From: Gammaproteobacteria bacterium
GTDB taxonomy: Bacteria; Pseudomonadota; Gammaproteobacteria; Pseudomonadales; Pseudomonadaceae
Reading direction: 5' to 3'
DNA: 5,200 nt
Assembly: GCA_012800475.1 (NCBI GenBank)
Contig: JAAZJF010000248.1
Coordinates: 1 to 5,200, forward strand
The position numbers were made by a program, and so were the translations under genes. The notes below the pieces were generated by a model that worked only from the letters and a program-made list of their open reading frames with translations, did no database searches and had not been told where the DNA came from. Numbering within the stretch: position 1 is the first letter of the stretch; every line of letters starts with the position of its first letter. Positions 1 to 5,200 of this stretch are shown here, in pieces.

Positions 1-23
1 TGAGTGACTCAGCGAGGAGGCGT

Positions 24-51
24 ATTCTACACTCTCCAAAGTAACTGTCAA
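24..51 (-). promoter_or_regulatory. Leftward sigma70 promoter P1 (stable-RNA type)
   Basis: Read on the minus strand, a perfect -35 TTGACA (51-46) is followed by a 16-bp spacer and -10 TAGAAT (29-24). A GC-rich discriminator ACGCCT follows, with the predicted start near base 17. This combination is typical of growth-rate-regulated rRNA/tRNA promoters in Pseudomonas. It is the last of three such promoters, and transcription leaves the window at its left edge, so the gene served is not visible. The promoter elements are seen directly; the rRNA/tRNA target is inferred. Confidence 0.8.
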
Positions 52-63
52 GGTTTATTTTCT

Positions 64-82
64 GGAAGATTCAAACTCTTCC
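64..82 (-). other. Short hairpin in the leader between P2 and P1
   Basis: GGAAGA (64-69) and TCTTCC (77-82) are perfect inverted repeats around a 7-base loop. The element would be transcribed from P2 and P3. No U-tract follows, so it is not an intrinsic terminator. It could be a leader structure of the boxB kind used in rRNA antitermination, but I see no convincing boxA beside it. Confidence 0.35.
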
Positions 83-117
83 GTCAAACTCCTTGTTAGC
101 GCTGAGCTTCTTACGTC

Positions 118-134
118 GCTCGTTGCTCGTTGCT
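118..134. repeat. Short tandem repeat, 7-bp unit GCTCGTT
   Basis: GCTCGTT is repeated twice (118-124, 125-131) and followed by a partial third copy, GCT (132-134). It lies just downstream of P2 in the direction of leftward transcription. It is most likely slippage-type sequence; no function is evident. Confidence 0.6.
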
Positions 135-143
135 AGGGTGCGT

Positions 144-171
144 ATCTTACAGCGTTTCGCTACCCTGTCAA
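144..171 (-). promoter_or_regulatory. Leftward sigma70 promoter P2 (stable-RNA type)
   Basis: On the minus strand, TTGACA (171-166), a 16-bp spacer and TAAGAT (149-144) are followed by the discriminator ACGCAC, with a predicted start near 137. The stretch upstream of the -35 (172-200) is rich in A and T and could act as an UP element. It matches P1 and P3 in spacer length, in the base after the -35 (G) and in the CTG or GTG just before the -10. The -10 is weaker than in P1 and P3. Confidence 0.78.
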
Positions 172-249
172 GCTGATTTTTAAGTTATTTCCTTTAAAAT
201 CAAACTCTTACGTTAGACCGTGAAACCTTGTTTGCCTAACGAGGTGCGC

Positions 250-277
250 ATTCTACAGTAGCGACGCAGCCTGTCAA
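250..277 (-). promoter_or_regulatory. Leftward sigma70 promoter P3 (stable-RNA type, most upstream)
   Basis: On the minus strand, TTGACA (277-272), a 16-bp spacer and TAGAAT (255-250) are followed by the discriminator GCGCAC, with a predicted start near 243. It is the promoter farthest from the presumed gene to the left. The sequence above the -35 (278-320) is moderately AT-rich. The TAGAATGCGC junction is the form I associate with Pseudomonas rRNA operon promoters. Confidence 0.8.
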
Positions 278-543
278 CAGCTAATGTGCGATAAATGTGA
301 AATACTTTGCAAATGCTCCTTAATCAGCCATTAGAGCGCACAAGCCTCGTGCTCTTAGCCTTTAAGGGCCAAAGCACACGGACCGCATCTATTAATCTAT
401 AGCCTACAAAGCTCTGCTAAATAGCGATACCTTATTACCCTGGCATGAACTCGCTACACAACCCATGCAACCCGACAATGGCCAACGACAACCTTTTTAA
501 AGGCTTGGCATGAATAAGAGCTGCAGCATAAAAGGCATCCAGC
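278..543. other. Intergenic stretch between divergent units, no gene supported
   Basis: This stretch separates the leftward promoter array from the rightward GNAT gene. I found no convincing ORF with a ribosome binding site, no RNA gene and no good sigma70 promoter for the GNAT gene. TGGCATGAA occurs twice (441-449 and 506-514). Both copies resemble half of a sigma54 -24 element, but neither has a GC at the required -12 spacing. Confidence 0.5.
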
Positions 544-984
544 ATGATTCAAGATCTGACTCGTACCCTCACAGTCCAACACTTACCCAAAGAGCAACAT
601 GCCCTACTGCGTAAATTTTACCGCAAACACAACAGTCCAATGCGTATCACACAGGCTGCGCAAACTTGGGTGGTGCGCTCCCCTCATATTATTGCTGGTG
701 TTTGCCTATCTCCTGTAGAACATGGCTTTTGGCTGACCAGTTTATTAACCGATCCATTGCATCGAAAACAGGGTATGGCACGACTCTTAATAGAGCATAT
801 TCAAACGACTCACCAAGGGTCACCTATCTGGTTGTTTTGCCACCCCAACCTTTATAGCTTTTATGCACGGTTGTGCTTCACTCAAGCGCAACACTTACCT
901 CAAGCCTTAAGTAGTCGTTTACAACGCTACCAGCAAAGTAAATCATTAATAGCGATGTACTACTCCCAACAACCTACTATATAG
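544..984 (+). CDS. GNAT-family N-acetyltransferase, substrate unknown
   Basis: The predicted protein has 146 residues, usual for a single-domain GNAT enzyme, which moves an acetyl group from acetyl-CoA to an amine. Motif A is visible: strand FWLTSLLTDP (62-71) leads into R74-K-Q-G77-M-A79, matching the acetyl-CoA pyrophosphate-binding consensus R/Q-x-x-G-x-G/A, then helix ARLLIEHI. The C-terminal motif B region has SFYARLCF (105-112). Tyr107 is in the usual position of the general acid, while the customary LGF or GF is CF. No signal peptide or membrane helix is seen, so it is probably cytoplasmic. The ATG is supported by AAAGG eight bases upstream (531-535). The next gene starts 150 bp downstream on the same strand, so co-transcription is possible. 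A GNAT gene beside this sensor kinase is, as I recall, also found in Pseudomonas (PA3270 beside PA3271), which supports orthology but does not reveal the substrate. Confidence 0.85.
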   Translation: MIQDLTRTLTVQHLPKEQHALLRKFYRKHNSPMRITQAAQTWVVRSPHIIAGVCLSPVEHGFWLTSLLTDPLHRKQGMARLLIEHIQTTHQGSPIWLFCHPNLYSFYARLCFTQAQHLPQALSSRLQRYQQSKSLIAMYYSQQPTI

Positions 985-1134
985 CATCGGTATTCCACAC
1001 CTCTTAGACGCACCCACCATGACCAACCTCAAGCGAGTCACCGCAGCGCTTAAGAGTGGCGTCAGCCTGCGCTATCTTATAACGACGCTTTTCCTTAATA
1101 TATTCCACTCTTCTTTAAAGCTCGGATTACCCAC
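985..1134. other. 150-bp spacer before the sensor kinase; no clear terminator or promoter
   Basis: No hairpin followed by a T-tract is present after the GNAT stop, so transcription may continue into the kinase gene. A weak -10-like TATAAC lies at about 1078-1083 without a good -35 element. The ribosome binding site before the kinase ATG is poor: the only purine run is CGGA near 1122-1125, nine bases from the start. This suggests modest translation of the kinase. Confidence 0.4.
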
Positions 1135-4100
1135 ATGTCTATCTCCGCAGGGCTGATTGCGCTGGTTGCACTTATTTATATGGCAATTTTGTTTGCCATG
1201 GCTTTTTATGGCGACAGACGCAGCGCTACTGTGAGCCCGCGCATGCGCTCAACTGTCTACAGCTTATCTTTAGCGGTGTATTGCAGTAGCTGGACTTTTT
1301 TCGGTTCGGTCGGCCAAGCTGCTGAGCAAATCTGGTCTTTTTTACCCATTTATATCGGCCCAATTTTACTGCTGACTTTTGCGCCTTGGGTGCTAAAGAA
1401 AATGGTGATTATTAGTAAACAAGAAAACATCACCTCAATTGCTGACTTTATCGCGGCCCGTTATGGAAAGTCACAACGTCTTGCGGTGGTTGTCACTCTA
1501 ATTGCCGTAGTGGGTGTACTGCCTTATATCGCGCTGCAGCTCAAAGGTATTGTTCTAGGTGTAAACCTGCTCACAGGCACATCCGCAAACTCAACCGGGA
1601 TGTATGCCCAAGATACCGCTCTTATTGTGACCGTAGCGCTGGCTTTATTTACTATTTTATTTGGTACCCGCAACCTTGACGTCACAGAACACCACCGCGG
1701 CTTGATGTTTGCAATTGCTTTTGAGTCCTTAGTTAAGCTCATGGCATTTATAGCCGTAGGTCTTTTTGTGATTTTCGGGCTGTATAACGGTATTGGTGAC
1801 TTATGGCAGCAAGCTAAAGACGCACCTAAGCTTGAATCCTATTGGAATGAAGCAACCAACTGGCCGGCTATGATTGTGCAAACCTGCGTAGCGATGATGG
1901 CTATCTATACCTTACCGCGCCAATTCCACGTGACTGTGGTAGAAAATAACGACGAAGCGGATTTACGGGTTGCTCGCTGGGTTTTCCCCTTGTATCTCTT
2001 ACTCGTTGCGCTTTTTGTCATTCCTATTGCACTAGCGGGACAGTTGCGCCTGCCGGATTCTGTGATCCCTGATTCATTTGTAATCAGTTTGCCCCTGGCT
2101 GAAGGCAATCCCACCCTGGCGATCTTGGCTTTTATTGGCGGTGCTTCGGCAGCAACTGGGATGGTCATTGTCGCAGCTGTCACCTTAGCCATTATGATTT
2201 CCAACCATATTTTACTGCCCTCCATGCTGGCAGTGCGCACCACCGAACGCCCATTTGAGGCATTTCGTTATTGGATGCTCACCGCACGCCGCTTAAGCAT
2301 TATCATTATTTTGCTTTTAGCCTATACCAGCTATCGCTTATTAGGGACCAATACAAGCTTGGCAACCATTGGCCAAATTGCATTTGCAGCCCTGACACAG
2401 TTAGCGCCAGCCATGCTGGGCGCTTTAAGCTGGAAGCATGCCAATCGCCAAGGTGTGTATGCAGGCCTGATTGCCGGTTCAGTGTTGTGGGCCTACACAC
2501 TGGTGCTGCCTTTAATCGCCAGCAGCATGAACTGGCCTTTAACGTCTTTCCCAGGCCTGACATGGTTATCAAGCCAACCTTTTGGCTTGCCCATTGACCC
2601 ATTGACACTGGGCGTACTGTTATCGTTAAGCGGCAATTTTCTATTATTTATCTTGGTATCACTCTTCTCTAAGACCCGCGTCTCAGAACACTGGCAAGCC
2701 AGCCGCTTTATTGGCCAGCATGTCAGTGGTCGCCAAACCTTTACCGTACAAATCAGCGATCTACTTACATTGGCCGGTCGCTTTGTTGGGGAGGATCGCG
2801 CTAGACAAAGTTTTATCCGCTTTGCTTATAAACAAGGCTTAGGTTTTACACCCACCGAAACAGCCAGCAGCGAATGGGTAGCGCACACGGAACGTCTATT
2901 GAATGGCGTACTCGGTGCGTCATCTACCCGTGTTGTGGTCAAGGCGGCGATTGAAGGCCGCGAGATGTATGTGGAAGATGTGGTGCGTATTGTTGGCGAG
3001 GCTTCTGAAGTGTTGCAATTCAACCGCACTCTATTACAAGGTGCGATTGAAAACATCACCCAAGGCATCAGTGTTGTTGACCGCTCTTTACGCCTAGTGG
3101 CTTGGAATAGCCGTTATCTTAAGTTGTTCAACTATCCAGAAGACTTAATTAAAGTGGGCCGACCTGTTGCGGACATTATTCGTCATAACGCGGAGCTGGG
3201 TTTATGCGGCCCAGGCGATGTGGATGCCCATGTGAATAAACGCCTGTACTGGATGCGCCAAGGTACAGCACATACCTCTGAGCGTTTGTTCCCCAACGGT
3301 CGCGTTATTGAGCTCATTGGTAACCCGATGCCAGGCGGTGGATTTGTCATGAGTTTTACCGACATTACGGCATTCCGCGAAGCTGAACATGGCCTTAAAG
3401 AAGCCAATGAGAGTCTTGAGCATCGTGTCAGTGAGCGCACCCATGAGCTATCGCAATTAAATATTGCGCTCAGCGATGCCAAACATGTGGCAGAAAGCGC
3501 GAATCAATCTAAAACTCGTTTCTTAGCAGCGGTCAGTCATGACTTGATGCAACCGCTCAATGCTGCACGTCTGTTTTCAGCTGCTCTATCACATCAAGAT
3601 GCTTTGCCTAGTGACGCACAAGAGCTGGTTAAAAACCTCGACAGCTCTCTACGCTCCGCGGAAGACTTAATCAGTGACTTGTTGGATATTTCACGCCTCG
3701 AAAGTGGACGCATTACTCCACACTGCCAACCTTTTGCCTTAGGCCCATGGCTCGAAGCCTTAGGTGCTGAATTTACCGCTCTAGCAGAGCAGCAAGGTAT
3801 TGATTTCCGTTTACGCAGCACCTCACTCAACATTGTCAGCGACCCTAAACTGCTGCGCCGTATTATCCAAAACTTCCTCACTAACGCCTTTCGTTATGCC
3901 AACGGTAATGTTTTGCTGGGCGTACGCCGTCAAGGCAACAACTTGCGTATTGATGTCTGGGATCGCGGCCAAGGCATCCCAGAAGATAAGCTCAACTTTA
4001 TCTTTGAGGAGTTTAAACGCCTTGATAGTCATCAAACCCGTGAGGAAAAAGGTTTAGGATTGGGGCTGGCTATTGCTGATGGTTTAAGCAAAGTGCTCGG

Positions 4101-4599
4101 TCATAAAATCGAGGTGCGTTCGTGGGTTGATAAAGGCAGCGTTTTTAGCATTACTGTGCCCTTGTATAAAGGTCAACTCAACACCACACCTGCGCCGACA
4201 GCAAAAGATACGCCGTCTGCGCAGCCTTTAGCTGGGCTTAGCGTACTGTGTGTTGATAATGAAAATAGCATTTTAGTGGGCATGCACAGTTTATTATCTC
4301 GCTGGGGGTGCCATGTACTCACGGCAAGCAACCGTGAAGAATGCGAGCATCATCTGCAAAGCGGTGCTAAACCTGATTTAGCCTTAGTGGACTTTCACTT
4401 AGACGGCGGCGACACAGGTATTGCTCTGATGACATGGTTGCGCCAGCAGCTTGACGCTCCTGTGCCAGGTATTGTTATCAGTGCGGACGGACGCCCCGAA
4501 CTAATCAGCCAAGTGCATGCCGCAGGCTTAAACTTTTTAACAAAACCGGTGAAACCTGCAGCATTAAGAGCGCTTATCAACCGTCATATGCCAAGTTAA
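1135..4599 (+). CDS. crbS: CrbS/MxtR-type hybrid sensor histidine kinase with sodium/solute symporter-like domain
   Basis: This 1154-residue inner-membrane kinase has four parts. Residues 1 to about 512 form a multi-helix domain of the solute:sodium symporter (PutP) family, with family-like text such as DVTEHHRG (182-189). A PAS domain follows (about 630-750, ending near DIT at 743-745), then a charged, probably coiled-coil linker (752-797). The kinase core has the H-box SHDLMQPLNA with His802, N-box Asn913 and Asn917, G1 box D943-R-G-Q-G947, and G2 box G973-L-G-L-G977. The C-terminal receiver (about 1035-1150) keeps Asp1041, phospho-acceptor Asp1086, Ser1116 and Lys1137, so all key residues are intact. 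CbrA shares the symporter domain but normally lacks a receiver, so CrbS/MxtR fits better. In Vibrio and Pseudomonas, CrbS acts with the LuxR-type regulator CrbR/ErdR to induce acetyl-CoA synthetase for acetate use. That regulator is not in this window. The N-terminus MSISAGLIALVALIYM begins directly with the first helix, which supports this ATG despite a weak ribosome binding site. Hybrid kinase: near certain; crbS orthology: probable. Confidence 0.9.
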   Translation: MSISAGLIALVALIYMAILFAMAFYGDRRSATVSPRMRSTVYSLSLAVYCSSWTFFGSVGQAAEQIWSFLPIYIGPILLLTFAPWVLKKMVIISKQENITSIADFIAARYGKSQRLAVVVTLIAVVGVLPYIALQLKGIVLGVNLLTGTSANSTGMYAQDTALIVTVALALFTILFGTRNLDVTEHHRGLMFAIAFESLVKLMAFIAVGLFVIFGLYNGIGDLWQQAKDAPKLESYWNEATNWPAMIVQTCVAMMAIYTLPRQFHVTVVENNDEADLRVARWVFPLYLLLVALFVIPIALAGQLRLPDSVIPDSFVISLPLAEGNPTLAILAFIGGASAATGMVIVAAVTLAIMISNHILLPSMLAVRTTERPFEAFRYWMLTARRLSIIIILLLAYTSYRLLGTNTSLATIGQIAFAALTQLAPAMLGALSWKHANRQGVYAGLIAGSVLWAYTLVLPLIASSMNWPLTSFPGLTWLSSQPFGLPIDPLTLGVLLSLSGNFLLFILVSLFSKTRVSEHWQASRFIGQHVSGRQTFTVQISDLLTLAGRFVGEDRARQSFIRFAYKQGLGFTPTETASSEWVAHTERLLNGVLGASSTRVVVKAAIEGREMYVEDVVRIVGEASEVLQFNRTLLQGAIENITQGISVVDRSLRLVAWNSRYLKLFNYPEDLIKVGRPVADIIRHNAELGLCGPGDVDAHVNKRLYWMRQGTAHTSERLFPNGRVIELIGNPMPGGGFVMSFTDITAFREAEHGLKEANESLEHRVSERTHELSQLNIALSDAKHVAESANQSKTRFLAAVSHDLMQPLNAARLFSAALSHQDALPSDAQELVKNLDSSLRSAEDLISDLLDISRLESGRITPHCQPFALGPWLEALGAEFTALAEQQGIDFRLRSTSLNIVSDPKLLRRIIQNFLTNAFRYANGNVLLGVRRQGNNLRIDVWDRGQGIPEDKLNFIFEEFKRLDSHQTREEKGLGLGLAIADGLSKVLGHKIEVRSWVDKGSVFSITVPLYKGQLNTTPAPTAKDTPSAQPLAGLSVLCVDNENSILVGMHSLLSRWGCHVLTASNREECEHHLQSGAKPDLALVDFHLDGGDTGIALMTWLRQQLDAPVPGIVISADGRPELISQVHAAGLNFLTKPVKPAALRALINRHMPS

Positions 4600-4604
4600 T
4601 TCAA

Positions 4605-4635
4605 CGATGGATGCCGTCTAGTACTGCATCCATCG
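4605..4635 (+). terminator. Hairpin after the sensor kinase gene (possible terminator)
   Basis: A perfect 10-bp inverted repeat, CGATGGATGC (4605-4614) and GCATCCATCG (4626-4635), surrounds an 11-base loop and starts five bases after the kinase stop codon. No T-tract follows, so it is not a textbook intrinsic terminator. It may protect the mRNA 3' end, help Rho-dependent termination, or act with the convergent terminator 30 bases further on. Confidence 0.5.
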
Positions 4636-4665
4636 CTGCGCAAGACTCAGTCATATTCAGCAGGC

Positions 4666-4691
4666 AAAAAAAAGGGCAACCAAAGTTGCCC
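4666..4691 (-). terminator. Intrinsic terminator of the ccoM-like gene
   Basis: Read on the minus strand, a 7-bp GC-rich stem, GGGCAAC (4691-4685) with GTTGCCC (4680-4674), encloses a 4-base loop TTTG and is followed directly by eight T residues (4673-4666). This is a canonical rho-independent terminator, about 33 bases after the stop codon of the minus-strand gene at 4724-4840. The opposite orientation lacks a good T-tract, so it should work mainly leftward. Confidence 0.9.
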
Positions 4692-4723
4692 AAATTGCCT
4701 TGCGTGCTCGTGTGCTAGAAAGA

Positions 4724-4840
4724 TCAGTTTGAATTACGACTGCGCTCTACCTTTCTAACGAAATAGAAAAGACCTACAAAAAAAGCCACCATCAGGGCAA
4801 CAGTACCAATGCCTGCGAAAACCACTATATCCATAAACAT
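4724..4840 (-). CDS. ccoM: Probable cbb3-type cytochrome c oxidase subunit CcoM (single-helix peptide)
   Basis: The predicted peptide has 38 residues: MFMD, then one hydrophobic helix (about residues 5-28, including AGIGTVALMVAFFVGLFYF), then a basic tail RKVERSR that should face the cytoplasm. Length, the M-F-x-D start, the AG-x-x-TV-x-LMVAFF pattern and the charged C-terminus match my recollection of CcoM, the small subunit that helps assembly or stability of cbb3 oxidase in Pseudomonas stutzeri. In that organism it also lies apart from the ccoNOQP cluster. Starting at 4840 puts GGGG eight bases upstream. A longer reading from 4918 would begin inside the FNR box and add 26 residues upstream of the hydrophobic part, so it is unlikely. 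An FNR/ANR-type promoter lies just upstream, as expected for a low-oxygen respiratory subunit, and an intrinsic terminator follows. The name relies on memory of a very short sequence; an unrelated small membrane protein remains possible. Confidence 0.65.
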   Translation of the reverse strand: MFMDIVVFAGIGTVALMVAFFVGLFYFVRKVERSRNSN

Positions 4841-4869
4841 TGCAATTACCCCGCGCTTTAAAATTAACT

Positions 4870-4918
4870 TGTAGTAAAGATAAGGCACAACAGCAGTGCG
4901 GGTATTGATAGAGGTCAA
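4870..4918 (-). promoter_or_regulatory. FNR/ANR box and -10 element driving the ccoM-like gene
   Basis: TTGATAGAGGTCAA (4905-4918, + strand) matches the FNR/ANR consensus TTGAT-N4-ATCAA at 9 of 10 positions. On the minus strand a -10-like TATCTT lies at 4882-4877, giving a predicted start at about 4870. The centre of the box (4911.5) is then 41.5 bases upstream, exactly the class II FNR geometry, where the activator replaces the -35 element. The leader would be about 30 nt long and contains the GGGG ribosome binding site. Expected behaviour is induction at low oxygen. Confidence 0.75.
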
Positions 4919-4980
4919 TAGAGCTGCTTGGGTTGATATAATAGTCAGGTCTTGATGCTCAACCTAGCGATACATACGGG

Positions 4981-5151
4981 TTAGCGCTTTTTTTTATTTT
5001 TCTTTTTAGCTTTAACAACAGGCTTAGCTAACGGCAAAGCACTGATAAAAGCAGCACGTACATTTTGTAAGCGTTTTTCATTCAGGTCATGGACTCGACG
5101 TGCACGCTCAGTGGTCAAATCAATAATATTATCCTGTGTTGGCTCACTCAT
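4981..5151 (-). CDS. Small basic protein of unknown function (56 aa)
   Basis: The 56-residue reading frame starts at ATG 5151. It has a purine-rich AGGGTGAG ribosome binding site a few bases upstream and ends in TAA at 4981. The N-terminal third is acidic and polar (MSEPTQDNIIDLTTERA). The middle is probably an amphipathic helix rich in Arg and Glu (RRVHDLNEKRLQNVRAAF). The tail is a run of lysines with a final Arg (KAKKKNKKKR). There is no signal peptide, membrane helix or cysteine. The composition suggests a cytoplasmic protein that may bind nucleic acid or ribosomes through its tail, but I do not recognise a family and this is inference only. The gene lies 140 bp upstream of the ccoM-like gene on the same strand, with no obvious terminator between them. 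Its promoter is probably near or beyond the right edge. Confidence 0.7.
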   Translation of the reverse strand: MSEPTQDNIIDLTTERARRVHDLNEKRLQNVRAAFISALPLAKPVVKAKKKNKKKR

Positions 5152-5166
5152 ATACTCACCCTACTT

Positions 5167-5182
5167 TTATTTGATTATTTGA
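5167..5182. repeat. Tandem 8-bp direct repeat TTATTTGA
   Basis: TTATTTGA occurs twice in perfect tandem (5167-5174 and 5175-5182) in the AT-rich upstream region of the 56-aa gene. It could be part of a promoter or a binding site, or simply low-complexity sequence. Confidence 0.4.
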
Positions 5183-5200
5183 CGTTGCACTCTAAACTCA

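Larger units (their letters stand above)
71..235 (-). repeat. Duplicated leader segments between the tandem promoters
   Basis: Two related segments lie between the promoters. On the + strand, TCAAACTCTT-N-CGT occurs at 71-84 and 200-213, and CCTTGTT-N-GC at 91-100 and 226-235; the gap between the blocks is 6 bases in one copy and 12 in the other. Each segment lies between two promoters, so the array reads P3, leader, P2, leader, P1 on the minus strand. This suggests that a promoter-plus-leader module of roughly 106-120 bp was duplicated and then diverged. Confidence 0.6.

Noticed and set aside
343..366. A boxA-like TGCTCTTA on the + strand near 350.
   Set aside because: It points away from the leftward promoter array and lies upstream of it, so it cannot belong to that leader.
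445..513. A 22-codon ORF upstream of the GNAT gene.
   Set aside because: It has no ribosome binding site and an unremarkable peptide; chance is the simplest explanation.
441..525. Two TGGCATGAA sites resembling sigma54 -24 elements.
   Set aside because: The GC of the -12 element falls 9 bp after the GG in the first copy and 11 bp in the second, while sigma54 needs 10.
505..532. A TTGGCA-N16-CATAAA promoter candidate for the GNAT gene.
   Set aside because: It would start transcription near 539, after the AAAGG ribosome binding site at 531-535, so it conflicts with the best translation signal.
1019..1156. A 45-codon ORF between the GNAT and kinase genes that overlaps the kinase start.
   Set aside because: No ribosome binding site precedes the ATG, it runs into the kinase gene in another frame, and the predicted peptide has no recognisable feature. 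A leader peptide role cannot be excluded, but nothing supports it.
1524..4580. Several minus-strand and alternate-frame ORFs of 60-112 codons within the kinase gene.
   Set aside because: They are shadows of the long kinase reading frame, whose intact domains fully explain the region; none shows recognisable motifs.
4724..4918. A 64-residue version of the ccoM-like protein starting at 4918.
   Set aside because: That ATG lies inside the FNR box and upstream of the predicted transcription start, has no ribosome binding site, and adds 26 residues unlike the family. The start at 4840 has a GGGG ribosome binding site at good spacing.
4937..4942. A perfect TATAAT on the + strand.
   Set aside because: The matching -35 position (4914-4919) reads GTCAAT, and only minus-strand genes lie downstream. 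It is likely chance in AT-rich sequence.

Overview
The window looks like chromosome from a low- to mid-GC member of the Pseudomonadaceae or a close gammaproteobacterial relative. The clues are a transporter-type hybrid sensor kinase of the CrbS/MxtR kind next to a GNAT gene, a one-helix protein resembling the Pseudomonas cbb3-oxidase subunit CcoM, and promoters of the form TTGACA-N16-TAGAAT with a GCGC-type discriminator, familiar from Pseudomonas rRNA operons. No mobile element, CRISPR array or sign of recent transfer is visible. The assignment rests on recalled family features, not on a search.

Left edge (1-300): three near-identical strong sigma70-type promoters point leftward out of the window, about 106-120 bp apart, with related leader segments between them. 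They probably feed a stable-RNA operon (rRNA or tRNA) beginning just beyond base 1. Bases 278-543 hold no gene I can support.

Centre (544-4599, + strand): a 146-aa GNAT-fold acetyltransferase of unknown substrate is followed after 150 bp by a 1154-aa hybrid histidine kinase. The kinase has an N-terminal sodium/solute-symporter-like membrane domain, a PAS domain, a HisKA/HATPase core (His802) and a C-terminal receiver (Asp1086). In relatives, this architecture senses carbon status and, through the response regulator CrbR/ErdR, controls acetate use (acs). No partner regulator lies in this window.

Right edge (4600-5200, - strand): convergent to the kinase is a 38-aa membrane peptide gene, probable ccoM. 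It has its own FNR/ANR box, a -10 element at the spacing of a class II FNR promoter, and a clear intrinsic terminator. Upstream of it is a 56-aa, highly basic protein of unknown function, too short for many gene callers.

The kinase and CcoM both bear on energy metabolism (acetate or carbon sensing, and low-oxygen respiration), but they are convergently transcribed and no shared regulation is visible.
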